This document shows positions 23,413 through 38,400 of a DNA stretch of 64,000 nt, in pieces. The stretch covers positions 85,601 to 149,600 of the forward strand of contig JAXRKP010000268.1 in assembly GCA_037039925.1 (NCBI GenBank), written 5' to 3'. This DNA is from Doris montereyensis (lineage: Eukaryota > Mollusca > Gastropoda > Nudibranchia > Dorididae). Below the pieces are notes generated by a model, which did no database searches, had not been told where the DNA came from, and saw only the letters and a list, made by a program, of their open reading frames with translations. Position 1 is the first letter of the stretch. Every line of letters begins with the position of its first letter. Position numbers and translations under genes: made by a program.

Positions 23413-26400
23413 CTGAAACGAAAAATTTGTACACCTATGTATGTATAACAAATCTCTAGACGATGTATATATACATCAGTGAAACATACCGCTTCAACCT
23501 TTTTTTGATAATCTAAGGCCGAAAACATACTAAAGAGCGGACTGTAGTCTTCAAATCGAAGGAGAATGATGGGACATGACTCACTTATAATCGAAATATA
23601 GAAGTGGTGGATAGAATGATCATAGATACTCCAACCTGCAGCCGTCACTGTACTTCAGGTTGGAGGCGATGAATCGAAGTGCGGCGTGCTGCATTCGATC
23701 CTTCAAAGGCAGATGACATAGCAACCGGATATAACAAAAGCTTCATAAGGAAAAATTGCAAAAATTGGAAAATCTTTAATTAGACCTCTAATCACTTTTT
23801 AAATGACAAATTTGACTTCAGCGCTATTGAAAACCGCCAGGTGCGAAAAATTTACGATGTTTTGTTTTATTTCACTAATTTGTGATTTTGAAATATTGTT
23901 ATAAAACTCTCTCTCTCCCTCTTATGCCTTGCTACCTATGTCATAAGAAGGCGGCAATTTGAAGGGCTCAGTATAATCCACTGTTTTTAATTCCTCACCT
24001 GCCTTCATGTTTGAGCCTTCAAAATGAAGGATTTAGTATGTTTTCGGCTCTAAATGATTTAAGAGGAGACAGCTAGACGAAAGATAAGCGAGAGAGTGAA
24101 GAAAGGAAAAAGAAAGGACCTACCAGTAGCACCGTCCGACCATCCACATCTCTAAACACTTGTCAGCCATTGCTTTGAACAAAACGAGAATTTTTTCATT
24201 TATCTAAATGGGAGTGACAAAAAGATCAAGTATATAGCCCATATTCCCAAACTCCTTGGGATCAGAAAGTTAGTTTGTGCAATAAATGTTTCAGGGAATA
24301 TCATAGGCGTATAAAGAAGGATCTTGGTTGGGACTTTGTCTTGAGTTTGGGGATTCTCAGTTTTCGTCAAACAAGTTTTTTTGGGAATAGAGACTGTGTT
24401 GTAATGTCTTGATTGATCACAACGTCATAAAAAATTATGACCAAAGTAGATATCTTCAAAATCAAATAAAAAGTTCCACAGCAATCAAATCTCTCTCTCC
24501 CCCCCCTCCCCCGTCTCCACCCCCACCACCAAAAATAGTAATCCTCCCTCCCCATTCTCTATAAAAAAAAACCCAACCCACTCCCGTCCCCCATACCCAC
24601 CCCCAAAAGAGCACTCCCCTTTGAACCCATCCAACAAAAGTGAAAAAAACCTCCACCCCATGTGCCTACAACCACACAATAAATGTAAAAACAATCCACA
24701 ATAAATGTAAAAAAAACACCCCATGTGCCTACAACCACCGCAATCCATAATAAATGTAAAAAAACACCCCATGTGCCTACAACCACCGCAATCCATAATA
24801 AATGTAAAAAAACACCCCATGTGCCCACAACCACCGCCCACAAATCCAATAATAAATGTAAAAAAACACCCCATGTGCCTACAACCACCGCAATCCACAA
24901 TAAATGTAAAAAAACACCCCATGTGCCTACAACCACCGCAATCCACAATAAATGTAAAAAAACAGCCCATGTGCCTACAACCACCGCAATCCACAATAAA
25001 TGTAAAAACACCCCATGTGCCTACAACCACCGCAATCCATAATAAATGTAAAAAAACACCCTCACGGCCCAACCTCCCATCACACACACAGGAAGGTGTA
25101 CCTTGGTGGAGGCCGTCCTTTGAAGGGGTTGAATTCCATCAAGGAACTAACGTTTGAGTTGACCAATAGCTTGCCGGCAAGATGGACCAACCACGGGTTG
25201 TGTTGGTAATTCTGACCGAAAAAAAAGTTAACGAAAGAAAGAAAGAAACAAATTTTGGTTTGGTTTGATTTGATTTTACTCCCATCCAAAACTACGGTTA
25301 TATCAGGATTTCCGGTAGGATTTTTAAAGATTTTGCCCAAAATGCCCTATAAACGGCCAAGGGATCTTTAATGTATACAAAGTGTTGGGATCTGCACACC
25401 AGGACCTCTTTTCTATTGTCCGTCTCCGGTGGGACTAGGTGTCAATCCACCTACCTTGACTGGGAAGGGAGGGGGTTGTTTTACTCATTTACTCGAAAAA
25501 AAATGCGAGCAAAAATTGTTCAATCTATGCGTCAGTTAAGAGAGGTTGACACCTTGTCTCTGGACCACCGAGTTGCCGTAGACAGAAAGAAAAATAACAC
25601 AGTGAGACTGTTATGTAAGACAACAGAGAGGTTGGTTTATGTATCTTGTTTGTCCCTGGCTTTCTTCACTACGATAAACCATCTCCTTCTTCTTCCTTTT
25701 GTTGTTCTTCTTCCTTTTGTTGTTCTTCTTTCTTTCGTTCTTCTTCGTCCTTTCGTTCTCGTTCGTTTTGTTCTTCTTCTTCCTTTCGTTCTTCTTCTTC
25801 CTTTCATTCTTCTTCTTCCTTTCGTTCTTCTTTTTCCTTTCGTTCTATTTTTTTCCGTTCTTCTTCTTCCTTTCGTTCGTCTTCTTCCCGTTCTTCTTCC
25901 TTTCGTTATTCTTCTTCTTTTCGTTCTTCTTCTTTTCGTTCTTCTTCTTCCTTTCGTTCTTCTTTTTCTGGCATCTATATATCACATAAAGCTAAATTTC
26001 TCTACCTTTGGGCATCTATATATCACATAAAGCTAAATTTCTCTTATCTTTGACCGTGGAAACTCAAGGTGAATCAGGAGGACACAACGTGAATAAAAAG
26101 ATAACAGAGAGAGGGAAAGAGGAGAAAAAAAAGGACCTACCTGCACACACACACCCCCCCATTATGAATAAAAAAAAATAAGAGAGAGGGAATAGGGAGT
26201 GAAGTAGGACCTACCTGCACCCCCCCCTCCCCCACATTCAATTCGAGTCAATTCAATAATTTCTTTATTCTTCATACCAAATAGAGACATGCAGATATCA
26301 CAAAGGGATATTAACTTAATAAACCCTTATGGTCTTTTCACCGACATTTCAATAGAAAATATTACCAAAAAAATGTTAACTAAGATGGGATTAAGATTCT

Positions 26401-29400
26401 AGTTTGTAAAAATCTACAGTTAACAAAGAAATATGATATGCAATTATATAGAACAAATAACACACTGACAATCTTTACCATTTCACATCGAAATAAGATT
26501 TTTAAATTGATTAAAATTTGTTTCAGATTTTAAATGTTCAGGTAATTTGTTCCACAGAACTGCAGCAGCATATTTACATGATTATTTTTCGAGAGCAGTG
26601 GTTCTAGGTTAAGGGACATTGACTACATTTGTATATCTGAAATTATACCTTCTATCTTTAAATGATATCAAATCTTGGAGACAGGATGGCGATAACTTAT
26701 GCAAAATTTTGAAAGTTTCAATGGCCATAGCTCGTTTTGTTTCACTTCCAGCGTTTGAATTTGTACCATCTCAAAGAGACCTTCATATGTATTATTATAG
26801 TCATTGAATATAAATCTAAGAGCTCGTTCTTGAATTTTTTTATTTCCTTATATTCAATTTCGAATAAAAATGCCAAGGGCTTGGAATTTTTCTGGATTTG
26901 CTTGCATACAGTTCATGTGGAACCAGTCTATAAGTACACTGCTTTCCTGTTCCAAAGTATCCACAAGCTTATCAAAATCAGGGTGATTGTAAGACAATGT
27001 GTTATCATCTGCACAATTATAGAGAGTTCCCTTTTGATGAATAGAAATATATCATTAATAAAAACATTAAATACTAAGGGCTGGGCAGTGGACAGGTAAG
27101 CAAATCGAGTCTCCTACTGCCTTGCAGGCGGGTCTTGCCTGATCAAAGGCTAGGGAAGTTAACCCAGACAGAAAACAACCTGCTGCCTTGCAGGCCGTTC
27201 TTGGCGGAGCAAAGGCTAAGGAGTTAACCCTGACAGAAAATAACAACCTGCTGCCTTGCAGACTGGTTTTGAGCAACCAAAGGCTAAGGGAGTTAACCTT
27301 GACAGAAAATGACAAGGGGGCCTCAAGGTGGCATCTCCACCATCTACCTAGGGTACAGTGGGCTAATCTCGTGCTTATCCAAAACCAAACTGATTCAGAG
27401 AAATAAATACAATATTCCCGGCTTGACCTTTCAACGATGAACACTGAAACGAACACAGACTGTAATTTTTGGAACATGGAATGTTAGGGCAATAAATGGA
27501 AAAAAGATACAATTAGTTGAAGAAATGGAAAAAATTCAAAGTAGACATTTTGGCCATTACAGATACAAAGAAAAAGGACAAGGAATAGAAAATGTAGGAC
27601 CAAATCATATTTTAATCTTCTCAGGAGTAGATGTCAAAGATAGAAGTGATTTTTTTTTGCTTTTGAGTTTAGGTTTTTGCTTTTAGTATGTACATGAGTA
27701 ACTGTCAAAATACAGTCATCCTATATTATGGAAAATTTTGTAGCGTCCTTGGTTGCCATAGAAACGGCCGCCATCTTGAATTTGGACTCAATTTTTAAAA
27801 TCTATCTCCTCCCTTAGTTATGAATAAAATCACTCAAAACCTTGCAGATCGTTTTTTCCTTTCAATATCTAAAGAGTGACGTCTGGTTTTTTCGATATTT
27901 TGGACTGTTTTTTTAAATAAATTTTTGAAAATACTTTATATCGTGAATGTACAAAAATGGCGTTTTTATTACAAAAAATAATAATTCTCAAAAAGTTTAC
28001 AATACATAAAATAAACCGACGTCATTCTATTAACATTGACAAGAGGAACCTGTGTGCCAAATATAATACAAATCATTCAGTAAATGGTGGAGGAGATAGA
28101 ATTTTAGTGTGGAAAAACTACATTTCGAGAAAAATGCAAGTAAAAAAATCAAAAGAAAATAACACAAAACAAACGCTTCAGACGGGTTTCCTTGTTGTAG
28201 CAGCCCCCTTACTCTTTCAACAGTTTCTGGCATTGTTACTTTAGGAAATAGGATTATAAATCTAGGTTTAGATGTGCACTGTTGTGAAAACTGATGTCAA
28301 AATGACCAGTTGTTTGTTTTTTTCCTCTATATCCTATGCTTGTGCGCGTGTTTACATACACATAATGCCTCTTATATCACACAACGAGGGGAGACGCGTC
28401 CATCAGTGTTAGCAAAATGAGGTCAAATCGTGTGTTGCCACATTTGGTGAATAATCGCCAATATACAGGTTTTTTGACTGCCATTTTCTCAGTCAGTGTT
28501 AGGGTAAAATTTTTTTATTGTTTTTATCTACCATCGCCTACAAAATATTTTGTAAAAAAAAATTTATATGTCATATGGACATTTTTCTGCCATGAACTTG
28601 TAGATAAATGATCGTTCTTATGCAAAGATCAGAAAATCAACCTTTTGGTCCAAAACTCGCCAGTCCGGGTGCCACCCCCCCCCCCCCCCCCCTCCCTCTC
28701 TAAACACTAGAGTAGGCAACAATGTAGAAACGTCAGGAGGAGTAATAGATAAAGAAAGAGAGACAACTTCTCCAAATGGAGAGAGACTAATAGATTTTTG
28801 CATAAAGAATATCATGAAAATAGCCAACACCTTTTTTTCCTCTAAGCATATCCACAAATATACAAGAGTAAATGAAGACTGGTGTGAAAAGTCAATGACA
28901 GACTACAAAATAGTTAACAGCTCCCTTTTTACAGTACATTGGATGCAAGAGTAATCAGAGGAGCTGAAATATTTAGGGATCATCACTTAGTGATTGCCAA
29001 AATGAGATTACTGGCTGAAGAAAACAAACAGAAAAGGGAGGATAAGAAAGCTACTACACTTAAAATAGAGGAACTAAATAAACCAATAGTAAAACAGATA
29101 TACCAATCTAGGATAAAAAGATTTATCAGTGAAAGGCAGATGGATCTGAATGATAGCACAATAGAAGAAAAGTGGCAAATGCATAAAGAAACACTCCTCA
29201 GTTATACTGAAGAGGTCTGTGGTAGGAAACAAATTAAAGGAGATAGGAAAAGAACAGCTTGGTGGAATGAGAATGTCAAGACTAAGATCAAAGAAATGAA
29301 GGATGCCTGGAAGAGATACTTGCAAACAAAGAGACCAGAGGATAGGATAGATTATGTGAATAAAAGAACTATCGCCAAAGAGGAAGTGAAGAAAGCAAAA

Positions 29401-32400
29401 CAGGAACAATGGGAAGAGTTTGGACAAAGACTTCAAGAAAACTATCAAGGAAGTCAAAAGCTGTTCTGTGGGGCAATGAGGACCATGAGAAAGACCAAAG
29501 CATACCCAATACGGCAAATTAAGAATGCCAAAGGAGAAATAGTGAAAGAAGACAGCGAAAATATTGGAAACATGGAGAAAGTATTTTCAACAAGTACATA
29601 ATCCCTCTAGAACATATGAAACAAGGAGTAGAGATCAATTAGTAAGAGTAACAAGTAATCGAGGAGAGACAGCTGAAGATGTAGATATATCAATGAAAGA
29701 AATCCAAACAGCTATAAAAAAAGTGAAATTAGAAAAGACCCCAGGAGCAGATCAAGATTATCCAGAAATGATTAAAATCCAAGGGAGAGAGGCAGACAAA
29801 CTACTACATGCAATATGCCAACAAGCATGGAAGTCCAAAGAGGTGCCAGACAACTGGAAAAAGGGAACGGTAGTACGAATACATAAGAACGGATCAACTA
29901 TAAAATGCTCAAACTATAGAGGGATATCACTACTTAGCGTTCAGGAAAAGTGTATGCCAGGATACTGGAAATGAGACTAAGGAAAAGAGTAGAGGATCAG
30001 ATTGAAAAACATCAGAGTGGATTTAGACTAGGAAGAAGTGTACAAGACCATATATTTACAATTAGACAAATAATAGAAGAATTCCTTGAGAGAAACTTTG
30101 ACTTGCACCTGTGTTTTATTGACTTAGAAAAGGCATTTGATGCTGTCAGGAGGACGAACTATGACATTCCTTAAAAGAACACAATGTAGAGCAAAATTTA
30201 ACACAAGCCATTAAAAGTTTTTACAATAAACCAACATGTGCAGTGAGAGGCTAACCTGAAATGCTGTAAACCACATGAGCCAGTCTAGACGGTAGTGGTA
30301 CGGTGAAATAAGGCACGGCCTACGCTTCATGTCCCCAGGCTTGCATTTGAATTCGTACTCCTCCCACACAGTCTCTGGAGAATAGGGTCGTCGCTGGACG
30401 TCCCTTGGAAGATGACCTCAGTTCTCTTTTTCGTAACACTGAAAACAAAAATTAAAAAATTAAAAAAATTCAAATCTTTTTAAAATTGATAAGATGATCG
30501 TTTTTGATTTGATTCGATTTTACCCACATTCACTACAAAGGTGGTCTCTGTGTTTTTTGGTGGGATTCTAAATTTTACCCCAACTGCCCCTTAAACAGCC
30601 AAAGGGATCTTTAACGTGCGCAGAGTGTCATGATACGCGCATGGGATCTTGTGTTTTATCCTCTGTCCCCAATGGGACTAGGTGTCGATCCACCTGCCTC
30701 CTGGACCAGATGGTGGGTGAAAGAAAAAAATCGATAAAATTTTTCAACCTGTCAGGCACAAACCCACTTTCTTTTGATCGAGAGGCCGACACCTTGCCTC
30801 TGAACCAAAGAGTCCACGATAAGATGATTGAGGATGAGAGCAAAGGAAGGAGAACTATGTTGTCTTCTTGCACATGTTGGCATTTCAAAAGTATGTAGGA
30901 AAAGATTTACATGAATGCAATAGCTGCATTCTTTATAGGAAAGAAGACAAAAAAGCAAATGCCCTGAATAATAACTGTGAACAGTTTGCTTTCTTTTTCT
31001 TTTCTTCTTTCTTATTTTCTTCCTTTTAAATTTTTTTCATTTCCTTCTTTTGTTGTTGTTGAGCTGATAAGTTCTCATTTGCTTGTTTCATCGTAGCAAC
31101 TATTTACCCACTCCACCACATGTTGTAATCTCAAGGTCATCGAAGAGAACACAGTCAGACACATAATTAGACGTGAAATAATGACAGGAAGACGTAGGTC
31201 CTACTGGTAGCATCCCTAGCTGCCCTCTGTAATTCCATACAGTTATTGTCAGAACGATCGTGTTCGATTAGAATTTATCAGGTCAATCATATGCTGTGAT
31301 CTCTGGGTGAATTGAGACGAAACAGTAAGATGAAAGAAAGATGTAAAGGAAGAGGGGAAAGGCAAGACATAAGAAGTAGGACCTACCAGCCCCATCCACG
31401 AACCGCCCACTTTAAGGATGATTGGTTTTTTTGTTTTGTTTTTTTTTGGTTGTTTCTTTGAAATTTACCCTGTCCACCATTGAGGTGATCTCAGGGTGAA
31501 TTAAGAGGAAACAACAAGATGAAAGAGAAGTGAAAGAAGGAGTAAAGGAAAGAGGAAGTGAAAGAAGGAGTAAAGGAAAAGAAATAGAACCTACCAGTAG
31601 CCCTAAGACAGAAGGCATGGCTACACACAGCAGAATATCTATACACAGTAGAATATCTATACACAGTAGAATATCTATACACAGTAGAACTATCAGAAGA
31701 ATATCTACACAGTAGAATATCTATACACAGTAGAACATCTATACACATTAGAATATCACAGAATATCTATACACAGTAGAATATCTATACACATTAGTAG
31801 AATATCTATACACAGTAGAATATCTATACACAGTAGCACATCTATACACATTAGTACAGAAGAATATCTAAACACAGTAGAATATCTATACACAGTAGAA
31901 TATCTATACACAGTAGAACATCTATACACAGTAGAATATCTATACACATTAGTACAGAAGAATATCTATACACAGTAGAATATCTATACACAGTAGAATA
32001 TCTACACACAGTAAAATATCTATACACAATAGAACATCTATACACATTAGTACAGAAGAATATCTATACACAGTAGAATATCTATACACAGTAGAATATC
32101 TATACACAGTAGAACATCTATACACAGTAGAATATCTATATACAGTAGAATATCGATACACAGTAGAATATCTATACACAGGAGTACATCTACACACAGT
32201 AGAATATCTATACACAGTAGAACATCTATACACAGTAGAATATCTAGACACAGTAGAATATCTATACACAGTAGAATATCTATACACAGAATATCTATAC
32301 ACAGTAGAATATCTATACACAGTAGAATATCTACACACAGTAGAATATCTACACACAGTAGAATATCTATACACAGTAGAATATCTATATACAGTAGAAT

Positions 32401-35400
32401 ATCTATACACAGTAGAATATCTATACACAGTAGAATATCTATACACAGTAGAACATCTATACACAGTAGAATATCTACACACAGTAGAATATCTATATAA
32501 AGTAGAATATATACACAGTAGAATATCTATACACAGTAGAATATCTATACACAGTAGAATATCTATACACAGTAGAATATCTTATACACAGTAGAATATC
32601 TATACACAGTAGAATATCTATACACAGTAGAATATCTATACACAGTAGAATATCTACACACAGTAGAATATCTATATACAGTAGAATATCTACACGCAGT
32701 AGAATATCTACACACAGTAGAATATCTACACACAGTAGAATATCTATACACAGTAGAATATCTATACACAGTAGAACATCTATACACAGTAGAATATCTA
32801 CACACAGTAGAATATCTATATAAAGTAGAATATCGATACACAGTAGAATATCTATACACAGTAGAATATCTATACACAGTAGAACATCTACACGCAGTAG
32901 AATATCTATACACAGTAGAATATCTAAACACAGTAGAATATCTATACACAGTAGAATATCTACACACAGTAGAATATCTACACACAGTAGAATATCTATA
33001 CACAGTAGAACATCTACACGCAGTAGAATATCTACACACAGTAGAATCTCTACACACAGTAGAAAGAATGGCTATACACAATAAGTAGTAAAGTTCATTC
33101 AAGGGCCATTAGGGCCCATAAAGCCTGAGCTTATCCCAGTCTCTATAGCGTGAAGGAACAGGTGATAAAAATCACCTCCTGGACAGGACGCAGGTTTTTA
33201 CTCTGTAAGAAGAAATGGAAGAAAAAAGAAGACAGAATTTGATTTACTAGGGCATGACCACCCACCTGCCAAAAGCACCATAGGTGTTGACTAGCCGCAG
33301 CGGATCAAAGGAAGAGTTCATAGCTTGATGCTTGGAGAACAGGTTTTGAATCACCGGGATGCTCAGGTAGGCTATCAGGATACCGACGCATGTCCAACAC
33401 TGCTTATGTACCTGTCTGAAAAGGAAAGTCAGGTCGGTGGTGAAAACCAAAAACAAAATTATTTTCATAATGAAATACGTTTGCACCATGTGAACACATT
33501 TCACGTAAGCTGTGCCTGTATTTGTCATGTCTCATTTTAGTCCTTCAATACAAAAGAATAGGGAAGAACAAGGAACACAAACAATGAAATATAGGCATAG
33601 AAAAATACAGAGAAAAAAAAACATTTATATGTATATAATTCTGAGTTGGTCGTTCTTTGTCCAGAGAAGGCTCTCTGTTGCCAGGCCACTAAGAGTAACC
33701 ATATTTTGAACGTAGGTTCTAAATGATCGCAAAATTGTTTTCGTTCGAGGAATGCTTCTCATAAAAGCGAATTTAATAATTTCAGTAGAATTTTCATTTA
33801 CCTGTCGTCATTTTGAGCAGGTTTTGTAATCAAAATGTTGGGAAAGTACTGTTCGCACCTACCTGTGTAAGCTCAATATCGTAATACTAACCCGATCTAA
33901 TAATCGTACTTGGTATCACCCAGGGTGTAACATGCTTGTATATTTAAAACAGACTTGACTGAAAAAGATTTGTTTGCCTGCAATCGAGGAAACGTCTTAT
34001 TGTTATTTAATTTAGTTCACCTATATCCAAATTACTTTAATGTTGAGTACTGATGCAATCTAATTGTCGTGCCTGATATTCCCTGCACCCAGTACAGTTA
34101 ATAAACAGTCAAACTTCAAAGGACCCAGCTTTACAACATAGATAAATAATAATCCACCACTGTCTCCGGGCATGCTTGTACAACGATAACGAAAAACAGA
34201 CATACAAAGATAATGAGAAAAACAGACATACAAAGATAACAAGAAGAAAAAAGACATACAAAGATACAGAGTAAAAACAGACATACAAAGAGATAAGAAC
34301 AAAAAGAGACATACAAAAGATAACGAGAACAACAGGCATACAAAGACAACGAGAAAAAAGAGATGTACAACGATAAAAAGTAAAACAGACATACAAGGAT
34401 AAGAACAAAACAGACATACAAAGATAATGAGAACAAAAGGCATACAAAGATAACGAGAAAAACAAACATACAAAGATGAGAAAACAAATGAGAAAAACAG
34501 ACATACAAAGATAACGACACAAACAAACATTCAAAAATAAAGAGAAAACAAACGAGAAAAAACAGACACATAAAGATAATGAGAAAAACAAACATACAAA
34601 GATAAAGAAAAACAAACATACAAAGATATTAAAGAGAAAACAGGCATACAAAGATAAAATGAAGGCAAACCAACTTTACATTATTTATCCTCCAGCTTGC
34701 CATTTCATTGCTAGTCCTTCTCCACTCTTTAGGGAGCATACATGTACAGCTGCCTATTAGGTGCTTCATACAACTACTCTGCCAAGATCCTTCTCCACCT
34801 ATCGTTGGGTACTTAGTCATAGCCGAGTCAAGTGAGGAAAACAGAGTGAAGCACCTTTCCTAAAACAACATCTTGAATAAAAAAAAAAAAGAAGAAAACC
34901 TTGGGTCGGCCAAGGTTTGAAACAGGTGTCTTTGTGATGACCCAATTCACAGCACTACTGATGATGGCCCAATCCCTCCTAGTCATAGTCAACGTTGTAG
35001 CATAGCAATCATCCCATGCAGTGGCCCTGAGATTACCGTCATTGTGGACAGGGTTACTTCAAAGAAACAAATCCCACACAGCGGAGACCTCTAAAGTCAA
35101 CATGAAAAGAGAGCATTCCTCTGGTAGTTTAATTGATTGGTCGTGGGCTTATTTTTCATGGCGAGCGATGTTCAATTCTGTTGACGCCCAAAGATTTTTT
35201 TCCGGCTTTTTCCTTTGTATTTGTCATGTTATTATTCCTTCGGGGCTTTAATATCATTTCCCGCCATTCATCACAAAGACGATTTTTCTCACTACATATT
35301 TAAAAAAATGATTGTTGCGTTTTATATGAAACCAAATTTAAATCAGCCCTAGGTATCACAGAACGCAAATATGACCTAATATACTTTCGACCTAAGGCAT

Positions 35401-38400
35401 CATAGAACGCAAATATGACCTAATATACTTTCGACCTAAGGCATCACAGAACGCAGACTTAGGGCAAAAGGATAGCCAGCAAGCATCTTGAGGGCATTCT
35501 TACTTGGGGTAACATGGGGTGATTTCTCATTCGATTTGACGATGGCGTGGACTTTCTGCACTTTTGCAGAGGCGCCGGTCTTTCTGAATATCCATTCCAA
35601 GCTGGCGTCATCAAAGCAGGCCAAGCTCGGGAGAATGGTGAGCCAGTTCAAGAAGCTTAGATTTCCACTCATGATGAGCACCACCTTCAAACAAGAGTGG
35701 GAAATGAACGTTTATTAGAAATTATTGGTCAATGCATTACTAGGGCGTCTTCAAACCACTAAAAGCATACATGTGTCAATTCGATCATAACTTATCCTAC
35801 AAAATTGAATATCCATACAGTGATATTATTTTTCAACAAACTCTTCAGCAAACACATGGATGGAATATCTTTTCTTTTTAAAAATTATTATTGAAATAGA
35901 TTAATGCATTGTCAATTTGCTAATTTATGTTTAAATCACTAAAAATATACATGTCAATTTGATGCTAATTTATGATACATAATTGAATATCCATATGAGG
36001 ATAATCAAGTACGATTATTAGATTGAGTCAGAACTGATACTGAAATTACTTGGATTGGTGTGGGCTGGACTATACAACTTTTTAATTACAAACCTTTCAA
36101 TTACAAACCTTTTAATTATAAACCTTTTAATTATAAACCTTTTAATTACAAACCTTTAATTATAAACCTTTTAATTATAAACCTTTTAATTTAAATTAAT
36201 TCTAAACCTTTAATTTAAATTAAAAAACAAACCTTTCAATTATTTTAATTACAAACCTTTTAATTATAAACTTTTTAATTATAAACTTTTAATTATAAAC
36301 CTTTTAATTTAAAATTATAAACCTTTTAATTATAAACTTTTTAATTATAAATCTTTTAATTATAAACTTTTTAATTTAAACCTTTTAAGGGGGCGTCCGG
36401 GTGAGCTGTAACAGCGTTTAGTAGAGTCTTGGGCTCACAATACCTATTTTCCAAATCCACTCTAGAATGCTACTTCAACATCTTTAGAATCGAGTACATC
36501 AGTTGATTTTTTTTATATAAAGCCTGAAAAGGTACTAATTCTATGGCAAATTTTAATATGGCTGTATCATTTTGAAGAAAGTTGAATTTTCAAACCCGTT
36601 TTTTTCTCAAAATATGTGATTTCTAGCATACAACGTTTTTAAAATCTTAAAATCTCAGAAAGTATTCATGCCAGAGTGTTGAAATTTGGTACACAGCTAG
36701 ACTAGTATTTGTTATTGGGAACTAGAGATTTTCACTGATTTATTTTGATTTTCATATCTTTTGTGCACCTTTAAAATCAAAATATTAAATTTATAAATAG
36801 TTATTTTTTAATAAAATACTGATTTTTTAAGCACATTTAAAAACAGCTGAGATAAATTAAATATATCTTACTCCTTATTTAAGGGTTTAAAGAATATGTC
36901 TGAAAAAGAATTTTATAATACTTTTTGAGATTTTAAGATTTTAAATTTGGCATCAAAATTCAACATGGCCGCCGTTATCATTATTTTTCCCAAAATTTTT
37001 TACATTTACATAGTAACTTAGATACAAGCAACACATTGGCAGGACAAAATTAGCCAAAAAATGCATTAGGGGAAAAAAGTGAAAATTCAGTTTAATTATA
37101 AATCTTTTAATTACAACCTTTTTAATTATTTTTCTTTCTTTCTTTATCAGTTCCCATTCTACCTTTCGGTGTATGGGTTCAGATGCCCGAGATCATCTTT
37201 CTCCCGGATGCCTTGTCCTGGCATTTTCTGTTTCCTTTCAAAAAAGTTAAATTTCTATGCTTCAATGCCTCTTTTATATCTTCTTCCCACTTTTTCCTAG
37301 GTCTGCCTTTTGGTCTTTTACCTTGGGCTTTAGCACTGTATACTGATTTAACTATTCTATTGTCATTCATTCTGTTTACATGCCCAAACCATCTCAATTG
37401 ATTTGCTTCTATCTTAGTTTGTATGCCATCTGTTTTGGTTTAAATCTCTTATTGTTGTGTTTCTGATTTTGTTTCTTTTAGTTTTCCTCTACTACTCTTC
37501 TTAGATATTTCATTTCAGCTGACTGTACTCTACTGTATACTCTACTGTCTAAGGTCCAGGTTTCGCTGCAATAGAGGAGAGTAGGACAATAAACTGTGCT
37601 GTATACTGCTATTTTGGTTTTTGTTGACAATTCTTGTTTACCTACAAATGCCTTTCCTAGATGGTTATATATTGCACTTGCCTTTTTTGATTCTCTGGCT
37701 GATTTCTTCTCTTAGTTTTCCCTCTGAGTTAATCATTACTTCTGGGTAATTGTAACTTTGAACTTGTTCTAAATTTTCCCTACACAATTTAAGAATTTGT
37801 GTTTTAGCTTCCCTAGTTACTAGCATTGTTTTGGTTTTCTTTGCATTTACTCTCATTCCTCTTTCATTTAGTTCATTGTTCATAATGTTGATATTCGACT
37901 GAAGGTCACTTTCTAATTTTCCAAACAGAACTAAATCATTGGCAAATGAAAGCATTGATACATTTACTGGTTTGAGCTTCCACATACCTACATTCATTTT
38001 CTTCATTTTTGAGGATGCCTTTGCGACTGAATCCATAAATGTGATAAACAAAAGAGGACTTAGGATACAACCCTGTTTTTTTACCCTATATCTACATCAA
38101 ATTCTGCAGATATGTTTCCAGCTACTCTCACTGCACAAAACTTTAATGGCTTCTATTAAATTTTGCTCTACATTGTGTTCTTTTAAGGAATGCCATAGTT
38201 CGTCCCTCCTCACAGTGTCAAATGCCTTTTCTAAGTCAATAAAACACAGGTGCAGGTCAATGTTTCTCTTAAGGAATTTTTCTATTATTTGTCTAATTGT
38301 AAATATGTTGTCTATATACAATAAAGATGAGCTGTTCTGTATGTCTTATGCCTCCAGAATTCTGTCAGATCCTTCAGAAACGATGGTATTTGAGAAAAAA

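Noticed and set aside
34060..34651. 156-180-codon hydrophobic frames on minus, resembling membrane proteins
   Set aside because: They translate the 26-bp ACAGACATACAAAG minisatellite; the hydrophobicity comes from TTT/CTT/GTA-rich units.
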